64,000 bases of DNA from Seleniibacterium sp963677135 (GTDB lineage Bacteria > Desulfobacterota > Desulfuromonadia > Desulfuromonadales > Geopsychrobacteraceae): the NCBI GenBank assembly GCA_963677135.2, contig CAXXLS010000017.1, forward strand, positions 873,462-937,461, written 5' to 3'. Made by a program: the position numbers and the translations under genes. Position 1 is the stretch's first letter, and the number at the start of each line of letters is the position of its first letter. Below are positions 33,304 through 41,108 of this stretch, in pieces. Below the pieces are notes generated by a model. That model searched no databases. It was not told the origin of the DNA and saw only the letters and a program-made list of their open reading frames with translations.

Positions 33304-33819
33304 TTAGCGACGACCATCGCTCAGATCGGTCAGCTCCCGATATTCTACCCGGACGATTTCCAGGTCCTCTTCCCCCTGGGGTATGCGCACCGTCACGACA
33401 TCACCCAGGCGATGACCGAGCAGAGCCCTGCCGACGGGTGAAACCCAGCTGATGCGGCCCTCCTCTGGACTGATTTCATCGACCCCGACAATGGAAAACG
33501 TTTTGCACTCCCCTTCCTCGTCCTCGACTGTCACGGTACACCCGAACAGGACCCTGTCTCCGGCCCGCTGCCCCTGCTCGACAGGATCAATGATATCGGC
33601 GGATTCAAGCCGTTTCTGGAGAAAACGGATGCGACCGTCAATCTGCCGCAGGCGTTTTTTTCCATAGTGATAATCGGCGTTTTCAGACCTGTCGCCATTT
33701 GAGGCCGCCCAGGCGACGGTTTCAACCATGCGGGGTCGCTCTTTATAGAGCAGGGTCTTCAGTTCCTGGCGAAATTTCTCCGCGCAGGCAGGAGTCATGT
33801 AAATTTTCTGTTCACTCAT
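33304..33819 (-). CDS. greB: GreB-like transcript cleavage factor
   Basis: 171 residues from ATG 33819. The coiled-coil tip (VAWAASNGDRSENADYHYGKKRLRQIDGRIRFLQKRL) has the GreB-type SNGDRSENADY motif, and ISWVSPVGRALLGHRLGDVVTVRIP is the C-terminal domain. GreB rescues longer backtracked RNAs than GreA does; both types are present in this window. The Shine-Dalgarno sequence is weak. Confidence 0.92.
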   Translation of the reverse strand: MSEQKIYMTPACAEKFRQELKTLLYKERPRMVETVAWAASNGDRSENADYHYGKKRLRQIDGRIRFLQKRLESADIIDPVEQGQRAGDRVLFGCTVTVEDEEGECKTFSIVGVDEISPEEGRISWVSPVGRALLGHRLGDVVTVRIPQGEEDLEIVRVEYRELTDLSDGRR

Positions 33820-34009
33820 GTTCTTGATCAGTGGTTTGCTGTTTTCGGAAAAAAATGTCAATATAGCCGGACTCGTAAGCGCTCTCAAGGGTTAATCCTC
33901 AGACCGGAACAGGTTCAGGTTTATTTCCCCCGACAAGAGAAAAACACCGAACAGATCATGTCAATGATTGCAGCTTGTCAAGCTCAGTCAGCCTCATAAG
34001 GATTGGATT

Positions 34010-34660
34010 ATGTCGTCTTATCAACTGGTCATTTTCGATTGCGATGGCGTTATTGTGGACAGCGAACCTCTGGCGGCGAAAGTCATCAGTGAAATGGCAG
34101 CCGAGCTCGGCCTGCAGATTTCCCAGCGGGAAGCCGAGGAACGTTTTAACGGCCGCAAAATCGCCGAATGGATCCAGGAGTTGGAAGCGGACGTCCAGAG
34201 ACCGCTGGCCGACACCTTCATTCCCGAGTTCAGAGCCCGTTCGGCGGAACGCTTCCAGCAGGAACTGCAGCCTGTATCCGGAATCAAAAATGCCCTTGAA
34301 CGTCTCAAGGTACCCTATTGCATGGCTTCCAGCGGTCCCATGACCAAAATCAATGTCACCCTGACCAGCACCAGAATGATGCCCTACTTTAAAGGTAAAA
34401 TCTTCAGCGGCTATGAGCTGCAAACCTGGAAGCCAGATCCGGGCCTGTTTCTCCACGCTGCCAAGGCCTTCAACACACCACCTCACAAATGCGCAGTTAT
34501 TGAAGACAGCCTGGCCGGAGTCCAGGCCGGATTGGCCGCCGGTATGACCGTCTTTCATTACCAGCCGGAAAACCCCGCCCAGGTAAGTACCGACGAGCGG
34601 GTTGTCCGTTTCAGCTCCATGGCTCTGCTTCCCGGGCTGATCCACGGGACGCAAGCCTGA
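34010..34660 (+). CDS. HAD-family phosphatase / beta-phosphoglucomutase-like
   Basis: 216 residues from ATG 34010, with AAGGA 7 bases upstream. The four HAD motifs are in order: VIFDCDGVIVDSEP (nucleophile Asp), CMASSGP (Ser), WKPDPGLF (Lys) and VIEDSLAGVQAG (acidic pair). A helical cap lies between motifs 1 and 2. Phosphoglycolate phosphatase or sugar-phosphate activity is possible; the substrate is not predictable. Confidence 0.88.
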   Translation: MSSYQLVIFDCDGVIVDSEPLAAKVISEMAAELGLQISQREAEERFNGRKIAEWIQELEADVQRPLADTFIPEFRARSAERFQQELQPVSGIKNALERLKVPYCMASSGPMTKINVTLTSTRMMPYFKGKIFSGYELQTWKPDPGLFLHAAKAFNTPPHKCAVIEDSLAGVQAGLAAGMTVFHYQPENPAQVSTDERVVRFSSMALLPGLIHGTQA

Positions 34661-34668
34661 GATCTCCG

Positions 34669-35802
34669 TCAGACCCTCTCAAAAGGCTCATAAAGCCTTT
34701 TATATTCGTCCTGGGCGTACCGGTCGGTCATGCTGGCGATGTAATCACAAATGACCCGTTCAGTACCAAAGGCCGCAAACCTGTCCTGGTACTTGACCGG
34801 CAGCAAGGTCGGGTGGGCCAGGTAGTTTTCGAACAGCAGCGACAGAAACCGTTCTGCCTTGACCCTCATGCGTTCGACCTTGGGGTGGCGATAAAGGTGT
34901 TGAAAAAGAAATCTTTTCAGCCCCCTGTTCAGTTCCGCCATTTCCGGACTGAATGTCACCAGGCTCTGCCGGCACTGCCGGACATCGTCCACGGTGCGGA
35001 TATTATAAGTGCGGAGAGTGGCTGTCGTGGTGGTAATCAGGTCGCGAATCAGCTCGCCAATCAGGTAGCTGATAGTCTGCAGCACATGCCGTTTATCATC
35101 AATGCCGGGGAAACGTTGACCAACCGCCACATAGGTTTTTTGCCACAGTTCGACGTCGGCCAGGTCAGAAAGACTGATATACCCAGCTTTCAGACCATCA
35201 TCGATATCATGGTTGTTGTAGGCGATTTCGTCCGCCAGATCGATGATCTGGGCTTCCAAGGTCGGCCGGCATTCGGGGGCGTAATCGTTAATGGCGGCTG
35301 GCGGGGCCTTGTCGTAGTCGGAGGAATGCTTGACGATCCCTTCCCGAACCTCCCAGCTGAGATTCAACCCGTCAAACTCAGGGTAGCGCTGCTCCAGCAG
35401 TTCGACAATCCTTAACGATTGCTGGTTATGCTCAAAACCTCCGTGGTCTTTCATCAGTCGATTCAGGACATGCTCCCCGGTATGGCCGAAGGGAGTATGC
35501 CCCAGATCGTGCGCCAGGGCCAGGGCTTCCACCAGGTCTTCGTTTAATCCCATTTTTCTTGCGATTCCCCGTGATATCTGAGCCACTTCCAGGGAGTGAG
35601 TCAGCCGGGTACGGTAATAATCGCCCTCATGATTGACAAAGACCTGGGTTTTATATTCCAGCCTGCGAAACGCCGCACAATGAATGATCCGATCGCGGTC
35701 ACGCTCAAAAGCCAGCCTGTCATCCTTGTAGGGTTCTTCATAGCGACGTCCCCTGCTGTTAGCGCTGGTCGCCGCATAGGGTGCAAGATAGTGCTCACAC
35801 AT
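34669..35802 (-). CDS. Deoxyguanosinetriphosphate triphosphohydrolase-like protein (HD domain)
   Basis: 377 residues. HD-domain metal ligands are visible: RLTHSLEVAQISRGIARK, ALAHDLGHTPFGHTGE, and IIDLADEIAYNNHDIDDG. This length matches the type 2 dNTPase subfamily (about 375-380), which hydrolyses dNTPs to nucleoside and triphosphate. It would influence dNTP pools and thus replication fidelity or phage growth. It converges with the HAD gene. Confidence 0.92.
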   Translation of the reverse strand: MCEHYLAPYAATSANSRGRRYEEPYKDDRLAFERDRDRIIHCAAFRRLEYKTQVFVNHEGDYYRTRLTHSLEVAQISRGIARKMGLNEDLVEALALAHDLGHTPFGHTGEHVLNRLMKDHGGFEHNQQSLRIVELLEQRYPEFDGLNLSWEVREGIVKHSSDYDKAPPAAINDYAPECRPTLEAQIIDLADEIAYNNHDIDDGLKAGYISLSDLADVELWQKTYVAVGQRFPGIDDKRHVLQTISYLIGELIRDLITTTTATLRTYNIRTVDDVRQCRQSLVTFSPEMAELNRGLKRFLFQHLYRHPKVERMRVKAERFLSLLFENYLAHPTLLPVKYQDRFAAFGTERVICDYIASMTDRYAQDEYKRLYEPFERV

Positions 35803-35989
35803 GTCTGGCCTCCTCCTAGAAAAATGTCATACTTTGTAACTAACAGACCTGTGCGCCATAAAATGTCACGCCAGGTTCCATCCGTTCCGGAATCACGGGA
35901 CCTGTGGGTTCTTGAAAAAAAATCTTGCCCGATCTGCCGACTCCTGTTAAATCTTTTGTCTTTTGAACTTCAGCAGTCAAGATAGAGCG

Positions 35990-36559
35990 ATGAGGATAAT
36001 CAGCGGAAAATCACGAGGACGCCGTCTTGCGGAATTTGCCGGGGCCGAGATCAGGCCGACCCCGGACCGCGTCCGCGAGGCGTTATTCAGTATCCTAAGC
36101 AGTCGCCTCGGGAATTTTAACGACTTGAATGTTCTCGAACTATTTGCCGGTAGCGGCGCCCAGTCTCTCGAGGCCATCAGTCGCGGAGCCCGCTTCGCAA
36201 CTCTGGTCGACTCTGGAAAGCCGGCGGCCCGCCTGATTACTGAAAACATCAAACGCTGCCATTGCGAAGAGACAACCCGCTTCATCAACCAGGATGTTTT
36301 CAGTGCTTTGCCGGTTCTCAAGGAGCAAGCCCCTTTTGACCTGATATTACTCGATCCTCCCTATAACCGGAACCTGGTTCCGAAAGCACTTCAGCAGATT
36401 GCGTCCTTGAACCTGCTGTCGAAGCAGGGACTGATCTGCGCCGAAACGGCTCGTGAAGAGCTCCTCGAGGACTCGGGTTGCTTCAGATTGCTCGAATCCA
36501 GAACCTACGGAGCGACACGCATCCATCTGTTCGGACAAACGGAGAATAATGATGAATAA
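35990..36559 (+). CDS. rsmD: 16S rRNA (guanine-966-N2) methyltransferase
   Basis: 189 residues from ATG 35990. MRIISGKSRGRRLAEFAG...RPTPDRVREALFSIL is the RsmD N terminus. The SAM site is VLELFAGSGAQSLEAISRGA and the catalytic motif LDPPYNR. It methylates G966 of 16S rRNA. The stop overlaps the coaD start, the common rsmD-coaD arrangement. Confidence 0.95.
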   Translation: MRIISGKSRGRRLAEFAGAEIRPTPDRVREALFSILSSRLGNFNDLNVLELFAGSGAQSLEAISRGARFATLVDSGKPAARLITENIKRCHCEETTRFINQDVFSALPVLKEQAPFDLILLDPPYNRNLVPKALQQIASLNLLSKQGLICAETAREELLEDSGCFRLLESRTYGATRIHLFGQTENNDE

Positions 36560-37040
36560 GCATATCGCCATTTACCCGGGATCTTTCGACCCATTCACCA
36601 ATGGTCATCTGGATATCGTCAATCGCGGTCTGGAAATATTCGACAAGGTCATCATCGCGGTGGCCAGAAACTCGGAAAAAAACAGCTTATTCAGTATTTC
36701 CGAACGCATTGCCATGATCAACAAGCTCATCGAGGACAACCCGCGGCTTTCAGTAGAAACCTTTGACGGACTGCTCGTCGATTATGCGGTATCCCGTCAG
36801 GCACGGGTTATTTTGAGGGGGCTCAGGGCCGTCAGCGACTTTGAATTCGAATTCCAGATGGCCCAGATGAACCATAATGTCTGTGAAAAAGTCGAGACCC
36901 TGTTCATGATGACGTCGCCTGAGTGCGCTTATCTCAGTTCGTCAATCGTCAAGGAAGTCGGCCGGCTTAATGGCGATATTACCAAGTTCGTGCCGCCGCT
37001 GGTAAGAATCGAACTTCTCAAGAAGTTCGGATTTATCTGA
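36552..37040 (+). CDS. coaD: Phosphopantetheine adenylyltransferase
   Basis: 162 residues. Two ATGs lie in tandem (36549 and 36552); the second is favoured because GGAG is then 7 bases away. AIYPGSFDPFTNGHLDIVNRG holds the nucleotide-binding TxGH motif, and TLFMMTSPECAYLSSSIVKEV is the C-terminal signature. It makes dephospho-CoA from phosphopantetheine and ATP. It overlaps the end of rsmD by eight bases. Confidence 0.97.
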   Translation: MNKHIAIYPGSFDPFTNGHLDIVNRGLEIFDKVIIAVARNSEKNSLFSISERIAMINKLIEDNPRLSVETFDGLLVDYAVSRQARVILRGLRAVSDFEFEFQMAQMNHNVCEKVETLFMMTSPECAYLSSSIVKEVGRLNGDITKFVPPLVRIELLKKFGFI

Positions 37041-37763
37041 TCAGTCCTCAGACCAGTTTTCAAGTCGCTCGACAAGGTCATTGAGTCTGTCGATGACCAG
37101 CTCTTCGATAGCCTCCCCCTTTTCCGCCGAGGCCTTTCCCGGGTCCCCCCAGACCCCGCCCGGCCAGTAGCGGCGCTTGTCGCGCACCAGAATCCCTTTT
37201 GGAAAATCGGGAAATTCAAGGGGAGCCCTTCCTCTGACCAGTTGCGGATGGGAATGAAGAATTCGCGATGTCTCAATCTCACCGGCATGAGCGTCGCCGG
37301 GAGTTTCAATCAGATGACGACCGGACTCGGCGGCCAGCAGGTATTCGGTAGCAACCGCCACCCTGGCGTCATCGAAACGGTCAAGAATCGCCTCGCCAGC
37401 ATCCGTCAGGGCGGCCATATGGGTCCCGCCGGCATGACCGCTCAGCAAAATGAAGTTCCTCAATCCCTGCCGGAACAGTGCGGTCACGATATCGAGGGTC
37501 AGGGCCTTGAGGGTTTCCGTCGAAATACTCACCGTACCGGGGTGCTCACGGGTCGAACGGCAAACCCCGTAATGAACCGGCGGTGCAATGAAAACCGCCC
37601 GTTTCCGGGCAACTCCACGGGCAGCGCTGACAGCCTGCATGGTGTCGGTGTCGAGAGGGAGGTGGGATCCGTGTTCCTCTGTGGAGCCGAAAGGGATAAT
37701 GACGGTCTGCGTCTTTTCCAGCCCGGCCCTGAACTCGTTCATGGTCAGATGCTGTATAACCAC
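37041..37763 (-). CDS. Creatininase-family amidohydrolase
   Basis: 240 residues. Metal-ligand motifs are conserved: PFGSTEEHGSHLPLDTDTM, LSGHAGGTHMAAL and DAHAGEIETS. This family includes creatininase and MftE-like peptide hydrolases as well as the deaminating hydrolase of riboflavin/deazaflavin pathways. The actual substrate is unknown. It abuts coaD tail to tail and precedes queE by 27 bases in the other direction of travel (queE lies upstream on the same strand), so they may share a transcript. Confidence 0.88.
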   Translation of the reverse strand: MVIQHLTMNEFRAGLEKTQTVIIPFGSTEEHGSHLPLDTDTMQAVSAARGVARKRAVFIAPPVHYGVCRSTREHPGTVSISTETLKALTLDIVTALFRQGLRNFILLSGHAGGTHMAALTDAGEAILDRFDDARVAVATEYLLAAESGRHLIETPGDAHAGEIETSRILHSHPQLVRGRAPLEFPDFPKGILVRDKRRYWPGGVWGDPGKASAEKGEAIEELVIDRLNDLVERLENWSED

Positions 37764-37790
37764 CTGGAAATTTCCTTTTAAAAACCGCCT

Positions 37791-38546
37791 TTAAAGCGCG
37801 CCAAGAAAGCGATGGGTCTGGGGGATGATACGGACGTCCGAATAGATGTCCGTCATGATGGCCTGCATGTTCAGCAATTGCTCAACCGAGACCCCGACCT
37901 TACCGTCAACAGTCACCGGCTGAATGACGATGGGGATCGACCGGTCCTGTCCGGCGACCACGTCGGCGGTCAACTGCAGTTCGAGCTCAGAAGTGTCCGC
38001 CCCGACGACAACCTTCACATAGCACTTTTTCCGACAGGCAAGTTTCAGGAAATCCCGATGAATCTGCCAGTCGGTACGTTCGCCGGTCTGAGAGTGCAGC
38101 TTGATGTCCATCGATATCCAGTCAACATGATCAATGACGGCTTCAAGTTCCGGAATCAGCGTTCCGTTGGTTTCGAGAAAAATCGGCAGAAAGCAGCGCA
38201 GACCAGGAAGCCACTGGCGCAAGACGTCACTGTGCAACAGCGGTTCTCCGCCAGTGATACTGATGGAATGATGAACCCCCGGAAGGCTTTGACACCACTT
38301 TAAAACCAGATCCCTGACAAAAGAAAAACTGACCGGATTATCGACCGGTTGAAGCAGTCCGGACCCGGATTCGGACTCGATCTGACAGTGCGGTTTCCTG
38401 GCAAAATCGGTATCGCAGTAAAGACAGTCCAGATTGCAGTCGGGAAACCGGATAAAGATCTGCCGGTAGCCGATCAGGACTCCCTCGCCCTGTATCGATG
38501 AAAAGATTTCGACGAGATCAGTCGCTGGTATAGCTTGCGTAGGCAT
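37791..38546 (-). CDS. queE: 7-carboxy-7-deazaguanine synthase (radical SAM)
   Basis: 251 residues. EIFSSIQGEGVLIGYRQIFIRFPDCNLDCLYCDTDF contains the CxxxCxxC cluster motif that binds the 4Fe-4S cluster and SAM. ISITGGEPLLH is the glycine-rich SAM motif. It converts 6-carboxytetrahydropterin to the deazaguanine core of preQ0/queuosine. Its start overlaps the end of queD by 29 bases. Confidence 0.94.
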   Translation of the reverse strand: MPTQAIPATDLVEIFSSIQGEGVLIGYRQIFIRFPDCNLDCLYCDTDFARKPHCQIESESGSGLLQPVDNPVSFSFVRDLVLKWCQSLPGVHHSISITGGEPLLHSDVLRQWLPGLRCFLPIFLETNGTLIPELEAVIDHVDWISMDIKLHSQTGERTDWQIHRDFLKLACRKKCYVKVVVGADTSELELQLTADVVAGQDRSIPIVIQPVTVDGKVGVSVEQLLNMQAIMTDIYSDVRIIPQTHRFLGAL

Positions 38547-38889
38547 TGTCAGATTCCCATACGGTCACTCTTTCGACATGAACCGGAAAAGCTTTCAGAC
38601 GGTCGGCCAGGTTTTCGAAAACAAACCTCGCAATATGTTCGGACGAAGGGCTGATCCCCTTGAAGGCATCAAGTTCATTCAGATATTTATGATCGAGATA
38701 GTTCATGATCTCCTTGGTTTCCCGCTTGAGGATCTTGAAGTCTATCCCCAGTCCGGCCTTGTCGAGATCCCTGGCGTTGACCGTGACCTCCACCTTCCAG
38801 TTATGACCATGCAGATTTTCGCAGTCGCCCTGATAGTTCAGCAGATTGTGCGCTGCGGCAAAATGAGTTTGTATCGTCAGATGGTACAT
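38518..38889 (-). CDS. queD: 6-carboxy-5,6,7,8-tetrahydropterin synthase
   Basis: 123 residues. Zinc ligands are His14-type in AAAHNLLNYQGDCENLHGHNWKVEV, with the catalytic Cys in GDCENLHGH. The C-terminal ERVTVWESDNAYASY holds the substrate-binding Glu. It makes the substrate of QueE from dihydroneopterin triphosphate. It overlaps queE, so the two steps are genetically coupled. Confidence 0.95.
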   Translation of the reverse strand: MYHLTIQTHFAAAHNLLNYQGDCENLHGHNWKVEVTVNARDLDKAGLGIDFKILKRETKEIMNYLDHKYLNELDAFKGISPSSEHIARFVFENLADRLKAFPVHVERVTVWESDNAYASYTSD

Positions 38890-38922
38890 TCAGTCCTCAA
38901 TTCTTTAAAAAATCATGACCTT

Positions 38923-39102
38923 CTAAAACTGTGAATCAGTGTCACGGTCAGGCGCTTTGCCGCCATCGATAGTGTATTCTTCGTCGGCCCAACGTCCCAG
39001 ATCGATCAGCCTGCACTTTTCACTGCAGAAAGGTCTGGATGGGTTTTCCTGCCAAAAAGTCTGCGTTCCGCAACGCGGACATCTAATCTCTAATCTTTTC
39101 AT
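38923..39102 (-). CDS. yacG: YacG-type zinc-binding protein (DNA gyrase inhibitor family)
   Basis: 59 residues from ATG 39102. IRCPRCGTQTFWQENPSRPFCSEKCRLIDLGRWADEEYTI has the YacG CxxC...CxxxC zinc knuckle and LGRWADEEY signature. In E. coli YacG binds GyrB and blocks gyrase. It is upstream of queD on the same strand. Confidence 0.9.
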   Translation of the reverse strand: MKRLEIRCPRCGTQTFWQENPSRPFCSEKCRLIDLGRWADEEYTIDGGKAPDRDTDSQF

Positions 39103-39438
39103 CAATTTACTATAAAAGGTCTGGATTCAGAAATAAACTCATGCAAACAAAAAAAGAACTCTATGGAAACGCCGCAAAATACTAACCTGAAAGCGGTTCC
39201 TTCTTCAAATCAAAAAAGCAATCGGACACATTGCTCACTGCCGTTGCAATGAGCCAGAGAGTCCATCCCCTTAAACCATGGTAAAAAACTGAAGAATATT
39301 TTTAACCGAAACTTAATATGAGAGAAAAATAACTATTTATCAGCACTTTACACCATTCATCCGGTTGCCGTCCCTGCGTTTTGATATAAAATAATTCATA
39401 TATGTATTTTTATTTTCTGTAAACAGAGGAGAGCAATC
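39103..39438. other. AT-rich intergenic region with a possible promoter
   Basis: No gene seen in about 336 bases. TTGCCG (39365-39370) and TAAAAT (39387-39392), 16 bases apart, could be the promoter of the small protein at 39439. The rest is AT-rich and featureless. Confidence 0.4.
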
Positions 39439-39609
39439 ATGGAAGAAAAGTACCAGCTGTTCCGGGATCCGTCGGATAAAGGCAATGTCTATTTTCAGAA
39501 AAGTTCAGCCATGTCGCAGGATCGGGAGACAAGAGACTGCAAGCACTGCCGCTTCTGCGACCAGGATGTCGACACCTACCCCTGCGACCGCTGCCACACC
39601 AGGCATTGA
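39439..39609 (+). CDS. Small cysteine-rich (metal-binding) protein
   Basis: 56 residues from ATG 39439, with GAGGAG 6 bases upstream. The C-terminal half holds DCKHCRFCDQDVDTYPCDRC: five Cys in CxxCxxC and CxxC spacing, plus His residues at the tail (HTRH). Probably binds zinc or an iron-sulfur cluster. No family recognised. It converges with the GSU3473-like gene. Confidence 0.65.
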   Translation: MEEKYQLFRDPSDKGNVYFQKSSAMSQDRETRDCKHCRFCDQDVDTYPCDRCHTRH

Positions 39610-39712
39610 CCGGGACCAGCATCCCATCGGCATCTGTCCAGGCAGAATGACGATCCAGCTGTCCGCTGCCTGGACGAACAACCGATACCCCGTCACGGTA
39701 TAGCTGTCGTAC

Positions 39713-39922
39713 TCAATACCAGTAGTTACGATTGAACTTGGAAAACTGCCTTCTTTCCTTGCCGGCATACTTTTTAAGCGGACCCCGCATGGGATCGCGA
39801 CCGACAACAGTCCAACCGCCCTCCCTCTTGAAAAACAGCACCTGTCTGGTAACAAACAGAAACTGCAATTCATCTTTTGCGACAGTACGTTCGCTGCCAT
39901 CTTTCAGAACAACAGGAATCAT
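39713..39922 (-). CDS. GSU3473-like small protein
   Basis: 69 residues from ATG 39922, with GGAGG 6 bases upstream. MIPVVLKDGSERTVAKDELQFLFVTRQVLFFKREGGWTVVGRDPMRG resembles a short family common in Geobacter relatives (GSU3473 type). The assignment is from memory of that family. The tail is basic and aromatic (KFNRNYWY). Function unknown. Confidence 0.6.
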   Translation of the reverse strand: MIPVVLKDGSERTVAKDELQFLFVTRQVLFFKREGGWTVVGRDPMRGPLKKYAGKERRQFSKFNRNYWY

Positions 39923-40268
39923 AACAATCCTCCTGCTTCCAGGGTTAGCGCCCGACATCGTACCTCGTACTTCTGAACACAGGAACAGAGACGGTATCAG
40001 AATGGGAGGGTGAACCAGAAAGGGAGAAAGAGGACTTTTGCTGTTCTCAGTGTTCCTATCGACTATTCATATTCTAATACAATAAGGATAAAAATTCCGA
40101 AAATTTTATCTTTTTTATCGGTCGCAAGGAACATCCATAGACATCAGCCCCGGTGGGATCCGTACCGGGGACCTGTCATAGCCCGAAATGGTCGCATATT
40201 GCAAATCACCTGAAGTGTGGCACTGTTAAAGAAGCAGCGTCTGAAATCATAGTTCAAGAGGTCGCGGG
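39923..40268. other. Intergenic region with a GC-rich hairpin
   Basis: No convincing gene. CCCCGGT (40148-40154) and ACCGGGG (40164-40170) form a perfect hairpin with a nine-base loop. There is no T-run, so it may be a leader structure of the stress protein gene at 40269 rather than a terminator. The middle part is AT-rich and could hold divergent promoters. Confidence 0.4.
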
Positions 40269-41108
40269 ATGATCATACTGGCTCACGATGGGACCCTCTA
40301 CGGCGACTGGGTCGCTCAATATGCCATCAACCTGGCGGCAAACGGCCAGCAGCCGAAACTGCTCTGCCTGCATGTCCTCGACGGCAGCGTGACAGAAGAG
40401 ATCATCGCCCACAAATTTGTCACCCTTGAAAAGCTGTGCACTCTGCAGAAAATAGACTTTTCCTATCATATTCTTCCCTCAACCGGTAATACCTACCGCA
40501 CCTTGAGACATGCCATTCCTCACGATTCGAATGCGCTTCTGGTCTGCGGGACCCGGGTAAAAATGCGGAAAAGGTCACTGTTAACCGGATCTATGGCAGA
40601 AAAATTACTGAAAACTCACCTGTGCCCGGTCCTTGCGGTCCGGGTCGTCCTGCCCGGCCGACTAGGAAACCCGCACTCATTGCTGCTGCCTCTGGCCGGA
40701 CACGGTCAGGGTTCGAACAGATTCATGCCATTTCTTTCACGATTGGCGCCCCAGCTTCATCATCTTCATCTGTTCAGAGTGATGACCCTTGATTTTATCC
40801 GTCATGCCCATCTTTCACGACGACGGGAAGAAGCCCTCAGGTTGAGCGGTATGCATTATCTTGATCTCATAACCCGGGATATTCTCGAGAAGCTCCCTGA
40901 GTTTCCTCACTACGCCCTGAATTGTCAGGTCAGCATCGCCACCAGTTGGCCTGACGAAATCGTCATTCAGGCCACCAGGCTGAAAGTCCACCTGATCATG
41001 CTCGGCATCAGTGAGCGCAATCTGGCTCACCAGCTGGTCTTCGGCAAAGGGCTTGAACAGGTCCTGTTGAACGCACCATGCGATGTCGGAATCTACCGGG
41101 CGCCATGA
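40269..41108 (+). CDS. Universal stress protein (UspA family, tandem-like)
   Basis: 279 residues, about twice the size of a single Usp domain. MIILAHDGTLYGDWVAQYAINLAANG and SLLTGSMAEKLLKTHLCPVLAVR define the first domain. The second domain is more diverged (VIQATRLKVHLIMLGISERNLAHQLVFGKGLEQVLLNAPCDVGIY). Its stop overlaps the P-type ATPase start as ATGA. Usp proteins next to ion pumps are often thought to tune them; here that is an inference. Confidence 0.82.
   Translation: MIILAHDGTLYGDWVAQYAINLAANGQQPKLLCLHVLDGSVTEEIIAHKFVTLEKLCTLQKIDFSYHILPSTGNTYRTLRHAIPHDSNALLVCGTRVKMRKRSLLTGSMAEKLLKTHLCPVLAVRVVLPGRLGNPHSLLLPLAGHGQGSNRFMPFLSRLAPQLHHLHLFRVMTLDFIRHAHLSRRREEALRLSGMHYLDLITRDILEKLPEFPHYALNCQVSIATSWPDEIVIQATRLKVHLIMLGISERNLAHQLVFGKGLEQVLLNAPCDVGIYRAP

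Noticed and set aside
40010..40213. 67-codon frame upstream of the universal stress protein
   Set aside because: The sequence crosses an AT-rich promoter-like region and a hairpin and looks non-coding.
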